Positions 47,862 to 56,306 of a stretch of 64,000 nt of DNA are shown piece by piece. The stretch is taken from positions 124,001 through 188,000 of the forward strand of contig NZ_SMYO01000002.1 in NCBI RefSeq assembly GCF_004358205.1, in the 5' to 3' direction. The stretch's first letter is position 1. Each line of letters opens with the position of its first letter. A program made the translations under genes and the position numbers. Source of the DNA: Bacillus salipaludis (GTDB taxonomy: Bacteria; Bacillota; Bacilli; Bacillales_B; DSM-18226). The notes beneath the pieces are model-generated. The model was not told the DNA's origin. It ran no database searches and saw nothing but the letters and a program-made list of their open reading frames with translations.

Positions 47862-48314
47862 TTGAGAAAGTTTATTGTTCCTTCATTATTGCTTACCATG
47901 CTTTTTGCCGGTGGTTGTCAGGGGAAGAATGATGCTGCGAATTATGATTTGCGCAAGGATCGCAGTGCCCCAAATGAGATGTCTAATAAGTATAAGAAAC
48001 CTCTTGTTGGCCAGGATGTTCAGAATCAGAATCCCAATTTTCTTAACCTGGAAGGTACGAGCACCCGTGGTACCGGGGGAGGGCAGGATACTGGGATTGA
48101 TGTGAGGAAGGCGAAAAAGGTCATTCGGGATACGCATGAATTCAGAACGGATTCGGTTTGGATTAATGGTGACCGAATGTGGGTGAATGTTTATAAAAAC
48201 GGCATGCTGAATGATCAGCAGCGAGAGGATGCGGAAGCGCGCCTTCATAAGAAACTAGTCCAAGCCTTGCCACGCTACAATATTGAGGTTCGAGTACAGG
48301 AAGACCGCAGATAA
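47862..48314 (+). CDS. Lipoprotein, possibly YhcN/YlaJ-like sporulation lipoprotein
   Basis: 150 residues. A signal peptide with lipobox LFAGGC places the lipidated cysteine at about residue 19. A disordered polar linker (residues 25-75, with GTSTRGTGGGQDTG) is followed by a compact domain (KKVIRDTHEF... INGDRMWVNVYKNGMLNDQQREDAEARLHKKLV). The domain resembles the YhcN/YlaJ spore lipoprotein family, but only loosely. TTG start, with ATGGAGGTG 6 nt upstream. Monocistronic between tdk and prfA. The function is unknown. Confidence 0.65.
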   Translation: MRKFIVPSLLLTMLFAGGCQGKNDAANYDLRKDRSAPNEMSNKYKKPLVGQDVQNQNPNFLNLEGTSTRGTGGGQDTGIDVRKAKKVIRDTHEFRTDSVWINGDRMWVNVYKNGMLNDQQREDAEARLHKKLVQALPRYNIEVRVQEDRR

Positions 48315-48347
48315 CATGCTCTGATTTTTAGGGCATGTTTTTTTATT
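48314..48347 (+). terminator. Terminator of the lipoprotein gene
   Basis: AACATGCTCT pairs with AGGGCATGTT, followed by a run of T. Confidence 0.85.
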
Positions 48348-48439
48348 AAAATTTTTCCCGTAATATTTGGTTTTGACGCATGCATTTCACCTATACTATA
48401 ATTAGAATGTTATGGACTAAAATTTGAGGTGAAGTAACT

Positions 48440-49513
48440 GTGTTTGATCGTCTTCAATCTGTTGAAGATCGCTACGAAAGGTTGAACGAACTTTTAAGCG
48501 ATCCGGAAATTATTAATGATTCAAAAAAACTGCGTGATTATTCAAAAGAACAATCTGATATACAAGAAACTGTACAAACTTATCGTCAATATAAAGAAGC
48601 GAAGGAACAGCTTCAAGATGCGAAAGCCATGCTTGAGGATAAACTAGATGCTGAAATGCGCGAAATGGTAAAAGAAGAGGTTCATGAACTTGAAGCGCAA
48701 ATCGAAGAATTGGAAGAACGGCTTAAAATTCTTCTCATTCCAAAAGATCCGAACGATGACAAAAACGTGATCATGGAAGTCCGCGGTGCTGCGGGCGGGG
48801 ATGAGGCAGCGTTGTTTGCAGGTACATTATATCGAATGTACAGCCGTTATGCTGAATCACAGGGCTGGAAAACAGAGGTAATTGATGCCAACGAAACCGG
48901 CCTCGGCGGCTATAAAGAAATTATCTTTATGATTACCGGGACAGGTGCCTATTCCAAACTAAAATATGAAAATGGTGCCCACCGTGTGCAGCGCGTTCCG
49001 GAAACTGAGTCAGGCGGCCGCATCCATACCTCTACTGCAACCGTTGCTACGCTGCCGGAAGCAGAAGAGTTTGATATCGAGATCAACGATAAGGATATCC
49101 GCTTTGATACTTTCGCATCAAGCGGTGCCGGTGGACAGAGCGTTAACACGACCATGTCAGCGGTTCGTTTAACCCATATTCCGACTGGTATCGTCGCAAC
49201 CAGTCAGGACGAAAGATCCCAGCATAAGAACAAGGATAAAGCCATGAAGATCTTAAGGGCACGTGTATATGACAAGTTCCAGCAGGAAGCTCAGGCGGAG
49301 CTTGACCAGGCGAGGAAATCTGCGGTTGGTACCGGTGACCGTTCAGAGCGGATTCGAACTTACAACTATCCGCAAAATCGCGTGACGGACCACCGAATCG
49401 GTTTAACGATTCAAAAACTTGATCAAATCATTGAAGGCAAGCTTGAGGAAATTATTGATGCTTTGGTTTTAGATGACCAAGCAAGAAGATTGGAAAATGC
49501 CGCAAATGAGTAA
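48440..49513 (+). CDS. prfA: Peptide chain release factor 1
   Basis: 357 residues. Reads UAA and UAG stop codons and releases the peptide. The codon-recognition tripeptide is PET in [15 protein letters not shown], and the catalytic GGQ is in [18 protein letters not shown] near residue 235. The PET variant replaces the common PxT with x as Glu. GTG start with TGAGGTGAAG upstream. The next gene, prmC, methylates this GGQ glutamine and overlaps its end by 8 bp. Confidence 0.95.
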   Translation: MFDRLQSVEDRYERLNELLSDPEIINDSKKLRDYSKEQSDIQETVQTYRQYKEAKEQLQDAKAMLEDKLDAEMREMVKEEVHELEAQIEELEERLKILLIPKDPNDDKNVIMEVRGAAGGDEAALFAGTLYRMYSRYAESQGWKTEVIDANETGLGGYKEIIFMITGTGAYSKLKYENGAHRVQRVPETESGGRIHTSTATVATLPEAEEFDIEINDKDIRFDTFASSGAGGQSVNTTMSAVRLTHIPTGIVATSQDERSQHKNKDKAMKILRARVYDKFQQEAQAELDQARKSAVGTGDRSERIRTYNYPQNRVTDHRIGLTIQKLDQIIEGKLEEIIDALVLDDQARRLENAANE

Positions 49514-50360
49514 AAAAATTTACGAAGCTCTTCAATGGGCTTCTTCTTTTTTAAAAAAATCTAACCGAGATGAGAACTCAGGGGAACTTCTCCTCCGCCA
49601 TTTCACCGGAATGTCGCGGGCACATCTATTTGCGAATGTCAGAGAGGATTTGGACCCAACCGTTTGGGACCAATTTGAAAAAGCAGTGCATGAGCATGTG
49701 AAAGGAACTCCAATTCAATATATCATCGGCTCAGAGGAATTTTACGGCCGAACGTTTATCGTGAATGAAGCAGTGCTGATTCCGCGGCCGGAAACGGAAG
49801 AACTTGTTTATGAAACATTGAAAAGAGTAAAAAGGCTTCCGAAAGACACGAAAAAACTTGCGGATATTGGGACTGGGAGCGGCGCGATTGCGATTTCGCT
49901 AAAACTTGAGGACCCAACATTAAATGTTTCCGCCTCCGATATTGCCGAGGATTCACTGAAGGTGGCAAAAGAAAATGCCCGGCTGCTTGGGGCGGACGTC
50001 AAATTTTATCTAGGAGACCTGCTTCAGCCTTTTCAAGAAGAGCTTGATGTCGTAATTTCCAATCCGCCTTATATTCCTACTGGCGATATAATAACAATGT
50101 CTGAAGTGGTAACGGAGCATGAGCCGCACCGGGCGTTGTTTGCTGGTGAGGACGGCTTGGATTTTTACCGCCGCTTTATGGAAGAGCTGCCTCGTGTACT
50201 AGCGCCGGTCGCGCTCGTTGGCTTTGAAATTGGGGCCGGTCAGGGCGAAGCGGTAGCGGAGCTTTTTCAAAAAGCCTTTAAAGACGTAAAAGTGGAGATT
50301 GTGAATGATATAAACGGTAAGGACCGGATGGTGTTTGCGGAAATTGGCTTCGGGGTGTAG
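49506..50360 (+). CDS. prmC: Release factor glutamine methyltransferase PrmC
   Basis: 284 residues. It methylates the glutamine of the GGQ motif of release factors. The SAM-binding [13 protein letters not shown] and the substrate-binding NPPYIP motif are present. The frame is open from ATG 49473 and 49497, but 49506 (overlapping the prfA stop) gives [15 protein letters not shown], which aligns with the family N terminus. The overlap predicts translational coupling with prfA. A family-B repeat follows. Confidence 0.92.
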   Translation: MSKKIYEALQWASSFLKKSNRDENSGELLLRHFTGMSRAHLFANVREDLDPTVWDQFEKAVHEHVKGTPIQYIIGSEEFYGRTFIVNEAVLIPRPETEELVYETLKRVKRLPKDTKKLADIGTGSGAIAISLKLEDPTLNVSASDIAEDSLKVAKENARLLGADVKFYLGDLLQPFQEELDVVISNPPYIPTGDIITMSEVVTEHEPHRALFAGEDGLDFYRRFMEELPRVLAPVALVGFEIGAGQGEAVAELFQKAFKDVKVEIVNDINGKDRMVFAEIGFGV

Positions 50361-50374
50361 GGGCGTTTTTTCAA

Positions 50375-50513
50375 CTTTGAGAATTGTCCAGCTCCAGCGC
50401 CTAGCCCCTCTAGGTCACAAGCCAATCCGTCCAAAAGGTTAAAGATCAACCTTTCGGCCGGCTTGTCTTGTGCTTGTCGGAGCTGAACGAGGCGCTTCCG
50501 CTTTTCTTTTAAA
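50375..50513. repeat. Dispersed repeat family B, copy 6
   Basis: Starts GAGAATTGTCCAGCTCC, then AGCGCCTAGCCCC, and ends GAGGCGCTTCCGCTTTTC. The interior, with AAGGTTAAAGATCAACCTT, resembles copy 5 in reverse. Confidence 0.8.
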
Positions 50514-50530
50514 AATATTAAAAATTACTA

Positions 50531-50559
50531 GTTTAAGATTCTTAGTTTCTGTCCACAAT
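50531..50559 (+). promoter_or_regulatory. Candidate sigma-F promoter of spoIIR
   Basis: GTTTA (50531-50535), 15-nt spacer, GTCCACAAT (50551-50559). Each box has one mismatch to the sigma-F consensus. spoIIR is a key sigma-F target in B. subtilis, which supports it. Confidence 0.5.
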
Positions 50560-50586
50560 GAGGATATCGAAGGGACGGTGCTAAGA

Positions 50587-51597
50587 ATGCATAGTAAAAC
50601 ATTGATTTGGGCGTATCTTCTAATTTTATCGTTTGGGACGATATTAAGTTTATATATACCGAAAAATGAAGCGATTGCGAAGGAGTCAGTGGTGATTCCG
50701 GGGGAAGCGATCCGCTTAAGGATTCTAGCAAACAGTGATGTGCCGGCTGACCAGCAGTTGAAGCGTGAAGTAAGGGATGCGGTGAATGCGAAAATTACCG
50801 TTTGGGTGAAGGATTTAACTTCGATTAATAAAGCAAGATCGGTAATTAAGTCAAAGCTCCCGGAAATTCAGGACATTGCGGAAAAAACGGTTGCGGCTAA
50901 AGGTTCGAAGCAAGCAGTGCATGTCGAGTTCGGTAAGGTTCAGTTTCCAACGAAGTTATATGGCGAGTTTTTATATCCTGCAGGTGAGTATCAAGCGATT
51001 TTAATCACGCTTGGTGAAGGAAAAGGTGCAAACTGGTGGTGTGTGCTATATCCGCCATTATGCTTTCTTGATTTTTCAAATGGGGTTGCGGTGAGCGATG
51101 GGTTTGATGAAAAGGTAAAATCGGAGTCGGAAGTTCAGAGGGATTCGGAGAAAACTAGTGAAAAAGTGGAAGACCAAGGAGAAGAGCAAAAGGCTGTGGC
51201 GGCAGGGAGTGACGAAGAGCAAGAATCGACGGATTCTGAGCGAAGATTTGTGACCTCTACTAGTAAAGTTGAGAAAAAGCATGTAGAAACAGATAGTAAG
51301 GTTGAGCAAAATCCTGTAACACGAACTAGCGAGGTTGAGGAAAAGTCTACTACAACGACTAATAATACTGAAGAAAATCCTACTGCAGTTACTAGTGATG
51401 TTAAGGAGAAATCTGCACCGGCTACTAGTGGTGTAGAGCAAAAGGCTGAAACCACTGATAAAAATACTGTGGAAAAGTCCGTGGATGTAAGCAAATCCGA
51501 ACAGACAGCTCAAGCGCCTGTTTATACCTCTAAAGACGAGGATCCTGTTCAAGTGAAATTTTTCGTAGTAGAATTGTGGAAAAAGCTTTTTGACTAA
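50587..51597 (+). CDS. spoIIR: Stage II sporulation protein SpoIIR with an expanded repeat linker
   Basis: 336 residues, versus roughly 225 usual. SpoIIR is secreted from the forespore and triggers SpoIIGA cleavage of pro-sigma-E in the mother cell. A signal/anchor segment (about 8-28) precedes the conserved core: RLRILANSDVPADQQLKREVRDAV and YPAGEYQAILITLGEGKGANWWCVLYPPLCF. Residues from about 173 form a charged Ser/Thr/Glu linker, within which 225-289 are six 11-residue tandem repeats. The usual C-terminal VKFFVVELWKKLF is retained. ATG 50587 follows GAAGGGACGG. The long upstream frame is a shadow. Confidence 0.9.
   Translation: MHSKTLIWAYLLILSFGTILSLYIPKNEAIAKESVVIPGEAIRLRILANSDVPADQQLKREVRDAVNAKITVWVKDLTSINKARSVIKSKLPEIQDIAEKTVAAKGSKQAVHVEFGKVQFPTKLYGEFLYPAGEYQAILITLGEGKGANWWCVLYPPLCFLDFSNGVAVSDGFDEKVKSESEVQRDSEKTSEKVEDQGEEQKAVAAGSDEEQESTDSERRFVTSTSKVEKKHVETDSKVEQNPVTRTSEVEEKSTTTTNNTEENPTAVTSDVKEKSAPATSGVEQKAETTDKNTVEKSVDVSKSEQTAQAPVYTSKDEDPVQVKFFVVELWKKLFD
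51259..51453 (+). repeat. 33-bp tandem repeats inside spoIIR
   Basis: Five 33-bp units start at 51259, 51292, 51325, 51358 and 51391, and a 30-bp sixth at 51424. Most start ACTAG or a one-base variant and encode T-S-x-V-E-x-K/N patterns. Units are diverged, so the expansion is not recent. Confidence 0.85.
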
Positions 51598-51669
51598 GAA
51601 CTCTTTCAATGGGAAGGGTTCTTTTTTGTTTTAGTCTGTGTTAAAGGACATTGTTGATTTTTTAACCCT

Positions 51670-51861
51670 GTTAAGTGGAGTGGAAGGCACGGAGACTCCT
51701 CGAAAATGCTAACGCATTTTCTTCGTGCGTGGGTGGATTCAAGGAAGCAATTCAGTGTCCTGCGGGAGTACGGGGCAGGGGAAAAGACCCCACAGGAGCG
51801 AAGCGGCGAGGAGGCTCCCCGGCACGCCTGTGAACCGCTTGTGCCTGGAACGGAAATCAAC
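51670..51861. repeat. Dispersed repeat family A, long form, copy 5
   Basis: About 192 bp, with the same 61-nt insert (CGAAAATGCTAACGCATTTT at its left) as the copy at 4603. Ends CTGGAACGGAAATCAAC. It fills most of the 372-nt gap between spoIIR and ywlB. Confidence 0.8.
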
Positions 51862-51969
51862 AGATAAGTTTAACATAGCCTTGTTTTAAAAATAATAGAG
51901 TTCATTGTTCTACTTTTCCTATTTTCTCATATTCATAGAATAGAATTTATAAAAATGGGGTGGAACACG

Positions 51970-52416
51970 ATGCAGGCATTGATTCGCACGGCAAATAAGC
52001 AGGATTTGGGGAAATTAAGAGAGTTCTTGATCAAGGCAAACCTTGGGACCGACGGACTAACAGACGAAACGATTGAATACTTTTTGCTGCTAGAGGATGT
52101 GGAAGGACAATTAAAGGGCACGCTTGGAATCGAGGCGTTTGAAGGCTTTGGCCTGCTTCGCTCATTGGTGGTCACCCCAGGGCAGGCGGAAAAAGAAATC
52201 TTTATTCTTGTGGAACAAATGATGAAGCTTGCGAAGGAGAAGGGGATGGAAAGTTTATTTTTGGCGACGAATAAGCGGGCGGCCCTGCCATTTTTCAATT
52301 TACTAGGATTTCAAGAGATTGAACGTGCGGAATTACCGTCTGAAATGAACGGGTCTGAGCATATTCGACATATTTTAAATGTGGATAACTCGATTTTTCT
52401 GAAATTTTTATTGTAG
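51970..52416 (+). CDS. ywlB: GNAT-family N-acetyltransferase (YwlB-like)
   Basis: 148 residues. An acetyl-CoA-dependent transferase fold; the LLRSLVVTPGQAEKEIFILVEQMMKLAKEKGMESLFLATNKRAALPFFNLLGFQEIER segment covers beta-4 to the C-terminal motif B. The pyrophosphate loop (VVTPGQAEKE) departs from the usual Q/RxxGxG/A, which weakens the enzymatic assignment. ATG 51970 follows GGGGTGGAA. The B. subtilis ywlB lies in the same place. The DnaA-box cluster begins in its 3' end. Confidence 0.72.
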   Translation: MQALIRTANKQDLGKLREFLIKANLGTDGLTDETIEYFLLLEDVEGQLKGTLGIEAFEGFGLLRSLVVTPGQAEKEIFILVEQMMKLAKEKGMESLFLATNKRAALPFFNLLGFQEIERAELPSEMNGSEHIRHILNVDNSIFLKFLL

Positions 52417-52660
52417 ATGTGGATATTTGGGCAAAGTTATCCACGATTTCCACTAAGTTATACACAATTTGTGGACAAAACTTGTATTTTTCCACACCTT
52501 CTTTTATACTTGCAAACGTATAATGTGAAAAATATGAGTCTAGGTGCCTAGATTCGGCAAATTTCGATAGAAGTTTTGTTTTTATATAAAGGTGGATAAC
52601 TATGAACACAAAAGTTTGGAAAGTGGATAACTATGTGGATATCTTAGAAAATAATCCACA
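52380..52660. promoter_or_regulatory. DnaA-box cluster between ywlB and ywlC
   Basis: Ten 9-mers with at most one mismatch to TTATNCACA/TTATCCACA on either strand, at 52380, 52418, 52437, 52458, 52470, 52488, 52591, 52622, 52634 and 52652. Those at 52380 (TGTGGATAA) and 52458 (TTATACACA) are perfect. They cover the end of ywlB, the gap, and the first codons of ywlC. DnaA binding at this locus is known in B. subtilis. Confidence 0.85.
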
Positions 52661-53657
52661 TATTGTGGATGCAGCACATTTTTTACGAGAAAATGAGGTG
52701 GTTGCGCTCCCGACGGAAACGGTTTACGGCCTTGGCGGGAATGCGGAGAGCGACGTGGCGGTCGCGAAGATTTTTGCGGCAAAGGGCAGACCTGGGGATA
52801 ACCCGTTAATTATTCATATTGCGGATCGGGAGCAGTTGTGTCGATTTGTGGCGGAAATACCGGAAACGGCAGAGCGGTTGATGGAGGCATTTTGGCCAGG
52901 TCCATTGACGATTATATTTAAAAAGAAGCAAGGCGTGCTTTCGGAAAAAGCAACTGCGGGTCTTGACTCGGTTGGAGTGAGGATGCCGGACCATCCGGTC
53001 GCCCTCTCGCTGCTAAAGGCGTGCGGTCTGCCGATTGCGGCACCAAGTGCGAATAGTTCAGGAAAGCCAAGTCCGACTCATGCTGAGCATGTGATTGAGG
53101 ATTTGCAAGGGAAAATTGCCGGGGTGCTGGACGCGGGTCCGACCGGTGTTGGTGTCGAGTCGACCGTTGTGGATTGTACGGAAGCGGTTCCAGTTATTTT
53201 GCGGCCAGGTGGTGTGACAAAGGAGCAGCTTGAGGAAGTGATTGGGGAGGTTCGGATGGATCCGGCGCTTGAGAGTGGTGCCGGCGAAGGTGGATTGAAG
53301 CCGAAATCGCCTGGGATGAAATACCGTCATTACGCCCCGAATGCTCCGCTTTATTTAATCGATGGGAGCCGGTCGTTTCTTCAGGAGCTTGTGGATGAAA
53401 AACTGCGTGAGGGTTTGCGTGTCGGCGTGCTGACAACGGAGGAGAATAAGAGTGAATTTTCGGCGGATGTTGTCATTGCTTGTGGACAAAGGGCTGAGCT
53501 CGAAACGGTTGCAACGGAGCTTTATGATACATTGCGGCGATTTAATTTAGAAAAGGTCGATGTAATTTTTAGTGAAATGTTCCCGAGGGGCGGAGTTGGT
53601 CTGGCAATTATGAACCGGCTGGAGAAGGCTGCGGGGAATAAGGTTATTTCGGAATAA
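52602..53657 (+). CDS. ywlC: Threonylcarbamoyl-AMP synthase (TsaC/Sua5, YwlC)
   Basis: 351 residues. It makes threonylcarbamoyl-AMP for the t6A modification of tRNA. The YrdC domain (KxR-type motif ALPTETVYGLGGNAESD, FAAKGRPGDNPLIIHI, PSANSSGKPSPTHAEHV) covers about 210 residues; a linker SPGMKYRHYAPNAPL leads to the C-terminal Sua5 domain. The first 25 residues are encoded by several DnaA boxes (KVDNYVDILENNPHIVD). GGTGGATAAC precedes the ATG. Confidence 0.93.
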   Translation: MNTKVWKVDNYVDILENNPHIVDAAHFLRENEVVALPTETVYGLGGNAESDVAVAKIFAAKGRPGDNPLIIHIADREQLCRFVAEIPETAERLMEAFWPGPLTIIFKKKQGVLSEKATAGLDSVGVRMPDHPVALSLLKACGLPIAAPSANSSGKPSPTHAEHVIEDLQGKIAGVLDAGPTGVGVESTVVDCTEAVPVILRPGGVTKEQLEEVIGEVRMDPALESGAGEGGLKPKSPGMKYRHYAPNAPLYLIDGSRSFLQELVDEKLREGLRVGVLTTEENKSEFSADVVIACGQRAELETVATELYDTLRRFNLEKVDVIFSEMFPRGGVGLAIMNRLEKAAGNKVISE

Positions 53658-53669
53658 TTGTTTTTGGGG

Positions 53670-53699
53670 GAGCACCTGGGGGGACTGGGTGCTTTTTTT
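53670..53699 (+). terminator. Terminator of ywlC
   Basis: GAGCACC pairs with GGTGCTT, followed by a run of T. Confidence 0.85.
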
Positions 53700-53728
53700 G
53701 GTTGCTGGGAAGGCTGATATATGGGTGG

Positions 53729-53882
53729 AAGTGGTAAATAAAGTGACGAAAGTGGTAAATAATAGAATACCAGATACAAAAGTATCGGTGCCAAGGTTCA
53801 AGGCCCTGCTTTTAAATGAAAATAACATGAATGGAAAATAACTCATAAAAGTGGCAAATAAAAAGGCCCAAGTGGACAATAA
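53729..53882 (+). repeat. 21-nt periodic array 5, core AAGTGGNAAATAA, two pairs
   Basis: AAGTGGTAAATAA at 53729 and 53750, and AAGTGGCAAATAA at 53849 with AAGTGGACAATAA at 53870. Each pair is exactly 21 nt apart. Degenerate forms (AATGGAAAATAA, AATGAAAATAA) lie between. It follows the ywlC terminator. The rest of the 314-nt gap before mntP shows nothing else; no manganese riboswitch was recognised. Confidence 0.75.
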
Positions 53883-53971
53883 ATCTAATTCCCCAATTTC
53901 TCAGGTCTGACTTCTAAACGGCAGTGGACGTGCATATGTTGAAATAGCAAGTCCAAGGGGGCGGAGAAAGA

Positions 53972-54529
53972 ATGTCAGCAATGATTGGAGAAATCCTTAC
54001 ACTCGTAATAATGGCACTCGCGCTAGGTATGGATGCCTTTTCTGTTGGCCTCGGCATGGGGATGTACAACCTCAGACGACGGCAAATTTTTAAAATCGGT
54101 CTGACCATCGGACTTTTTCATGTATGGATGCCGCTCGTAGGAATCCTGGCCGGAAAATTTTTATCGGCAAAATTCGGTACCTTTGCGTCCCTAATCGGCG
54201 GTCTGCTGCTCATCATTTTAGGAGTGCAAATGATCTGGGGCAGCTTCAAAAAAGGCGATGAAAAAGTGATGACCCCAGTTGGGTTTGGTTTAATTGTTTT
54301 TGCCCTCAGTGTGAGCCTCGATAGTTTTTCCCTTGGCCTTACTCTCGGAATATATGGTGCCAAAACCATTATGGTTATTATATGCTTTGGGATTGTAGCA
54401 ACCTTGCAAGCATGGGCGGGTCTCTTGCTCGGCAGAAAGGTACAAGGCTGGATAGGCCCCTATAGCGAGGCGCTTGGCGGTACGATCCTGCTAGCTTTCG
54501 GGGTAAAACTGCTTCCACTTTTTTGGTGA
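53972..54529 (+). CDS. mntP: Manganese efflux pump MntP
   Basis: 185 residues with six membrane segments in two repeats. The acidic membrane signatures are visible in each half: [14 protein letters not shown] near 18 and [14 protein letters not shown] near 115. It exports excess Mn(II). Same place as ywlD in B. subtilis. AAGGGGGCGGAG precedes the ATG. Confidence 0.9.
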   Translation: MSAMIGEILTLVIMALALGMDAFSVGLGMGMYNLRRRQIFKIGLTIGLFHVWMPLVGILAGKFLSAKFGTFASLIGGLLLIILGVQMIWGSFKKGDEKVMTPVGFGLIVFALSVSLDSFSLGLTLGIYGAKTIMVIICFGIVATLQAWAGLLLGRKVQGWIGPYSEALGGTILLAFGVKLLPLFW

Positions 54530-54577
54530 TGATGGCAGTAATTTGTTAAAATACTAGAAAGAAAGGGGGCAAGTAAC

Positions 54578-55024
54578 ATGCGGCGCATCTTATTTGTTTG
54601 TACGGGAAATACATGTAGGAGTCCAATGGCGGAAGCAATTTTGAAAAATAAAAACCTCGAAGGCATTGAGGTTCGCTCAGCAGGGGTTTTTGCGGTGGAC
54701 GGCAATGAAGCTTCGGCACACGCCAAGCAGGTGTTGGAGGAAAATCAAATTGTACATAATCATCAATCCAGTATGCTGACGGGAGAAGAAGTGGGCTGGG
54801 CGGATCTGATTTTAACGATGACCGGTTCCCATAAGGGCGCGATTTTGAATTATTATCCGGAATCGGCGGCGAAGCTTTTTACCCTTAAGGAATATACCGG
54901 AGAAACCGTCTTTCAAGATGTAAGTGATCCCTATGGCGGGAACGTCTCTATTTATCGCGAAACATTTCAGGAGCTTGAAAAATTAATTGATATCGTTATT
55001 GAAAAAATAACGAAGCATACGTAA
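54578..55024 (+). CDS. ywlE: Protein-arginine phosphatase YwlE
   Basis: 148 residues, low-molecular-weight phosphatase fold. The P-loop reads CTGNTCRS from residue 8; the threonine at position 12 is the residue that gives phospho-arginine specificity in B. subtilis YwlE, which counters the McsB arginine kinase. General acid Asp lies in DVSDPYGG. GAAAGGGGGC precedes the ATG. It lies 48 nt after mntP. Confidence 0.9.
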   Translation: MRRILFVCTGNTCRSPMAEAILKNKNLEGIEVRSAGVFAVDGNEASAHAKQVLEENQIVHNHQSSMLTGEEVGWADLILTMTGSHKGAILNYYPESAAKLFTLKEYTGETVFQDVSDPYGGNVSIYRETFQELEKLIDIVIEKITKHT

Positions 55025-55059
55025 GGCTGGCTCTCCATCTTAATTGGAGGGCCTTTTTT
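55025..55059 (+). terminator. Terminator of ywlE
   Basis: GGCTGGCTCTCCA pairs with TGGAGGGCC, followed by TTTTTT. Confidence 0.8.
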
Positions 55060-55138
55060 GTGATGGTAAGAAACTTTATCTTTTTCTCCGGGTATGTCAA
55101 AATGTAGGCAGAGTAAATTTAAATCTGGGGGTATTTTT

Positions 55139-55585
55139 ATGAAGGTAGCATTGGCATCAGATCATGGCGGCGTGAATATTCGCAAGGAAATCGCTCATTT
55201 ACTAGATGAATTGGGCATCGAATATCAGGACTTTGGCTGTGACTGCGAAACATCCGTCGATTATCCCGACTATGCCCTGCCGGTTGCGGAAAAAGTAGCA
55301 AACGGCGAGTTTGACCGCGGCATTTTGATTTGCGGCACCGGCATTGGCATGTGCATTGCGGCAAACAAAGTAAAAGGAATTCGTGCGGCAATTGTTCATG
55401 ATACATTCAGTGCAAAGGCAACACGTGCCCATAATGACAGCAATATTTTAACAATGGGAGAGCGCGTGATTGGCCCCGGTCTTGCGAGAGATATCGCGCA
55501 AATTTGGCTGACAGGCGAGTTTGAAGGTGGCCGACATGCCAATCGTGTCAACAAAATTACTGAAATTGAAAATAAGCATCTTTAA
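55139..55585 (+). CDS. rpiB: Ribose-5-phosphate isomerase B
   Basis: 148 residues. It interconverts ribose 5-phosphate and ribulose 5-phosphate. MKVALASDHGGVNIRKEI begins the RpiB/LacAB fold; the catalytic cysteine lies in LICGTGIGMCIAANK near 65, and HDTFSAKATRAHNDSN supplies the phosphate-binding residues. The open frame starts at ATG 55094, but 55139 (CTGGGGGTATTT upstream) is the conserved start. ywlG follows 25 nt later. Confidence 0.93.
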   Translation: MKVALASDHGGVNIRKEIAHLLDELGIEYQDFGCDCETSVDYPDYALPVAEKVANGEFDRGILICGTGIGMCIAANKVKGIRAAIVHDTFSAKATRAHNDSNILTMGERVIGPGLARDIAQIWLTGEFEGGRHANRVNKITEIENKHL

Positions 55586-55610
55586 TATCCCAAAATAAGG
55601 GGCGAAAATC

Positions 55611-56177
55611 ATGATAAAGAAGTGGGAACAGGAATTAGAAGCGATACTGTCAGAGTTTAACGACCAGGCCGACTTAAAACCGGGTCAGCTCTTGGTGGTC
55701 GGCTGCAGTACAAGCGAGGTCATGGGCGAAAAAATCGGCACATCCGGTACGTTAGAGGTCGCGGAAATGATTTTTCGCCAGTTAAAACAATTTCAGGAGA
55801 AGACTGGAATTCGTTTGGCCTTCCAATGCTGCGAGCATTTAAACCGTGCATTGGTGATCGAAAGGGCAACAGCGAACGAACGGAAATTGGACGAGGTTTC
55901 GGTTGTGCCCGTACGAAAAGCAGGTGGGGCAATGGCAACGTACGCATTTGAAAAAATGACGGATGCAGTCGTCGTGGAATTTATCAAGGCGGATGCGGGA
56001 ATTGATATCGGCCAAACCTTTATCGGCATGCATTTAAAACATGTCGCTGTACCCGTTCGCGTGAAGCAAAAAATGGTGGGACATGCCCACGTAACGCTTG
56101 CACGGACACGGCCAAAACTCATTGGTGGGGAAAGAGCCGTATACGAGCGTAAAAGTGAGAATTTGAGCTGTAGCTAA
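55611..56177 (+). CDS. ywlG: YwlG (UPF0340/DUF436) protein
   Basis: 188 residues, soluble. It belongs to the UPF0340 family (TIGR01440 type) with no known function. [21 protein letters not shown] and [16 protein letters not shown] are the signature stretches; both contain cysteines. AAGGGGCGAAAA precedes the ATG. Same rpiB-ywlG-glyA order as in B. subtilis. Confidence 0.87.
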   Translation: MIKKWEQELEAILSEFNDQADLKPGQLLVVGCSTSEVMGEKIGTSGTLEVAEMIFRQLKQFQEKTGIRLAFQCCEHLNRALVIERATANERKLDEVSVVPVRKAGGAMATYAFEKMTDAVVVEFIKADAGIDIGQTFIGMHLKHVAVPVRVKQKMVGHAHVTLARTRPKLIGGERAVYERKSENLSCS

Positions 56178-56306
56178 TAAGCATTTTTTCATGAAAGCAA
56201 TTCCAAAAATTCAAATATTCTTTCTTTTTCGATAACCAAAAAACTATGTTAAAATGAGGTTGATTTTAACTGAATAGCGGATTTTAACCAATAAAGGGGG
56301 ATCTTT

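Noticed and set aside
51076..51609. Long minus-strand frames over spoIIR
   Set aside because: Shadows of the low-complexity, repeat-containing spoIIR linker; no start signals.
53883..53971. Manganese (yybP-ykoY) riboswitch before mntP
   Set aside because: No paired-loop structure or conserved riboswitch sequence was seen in the short gap.
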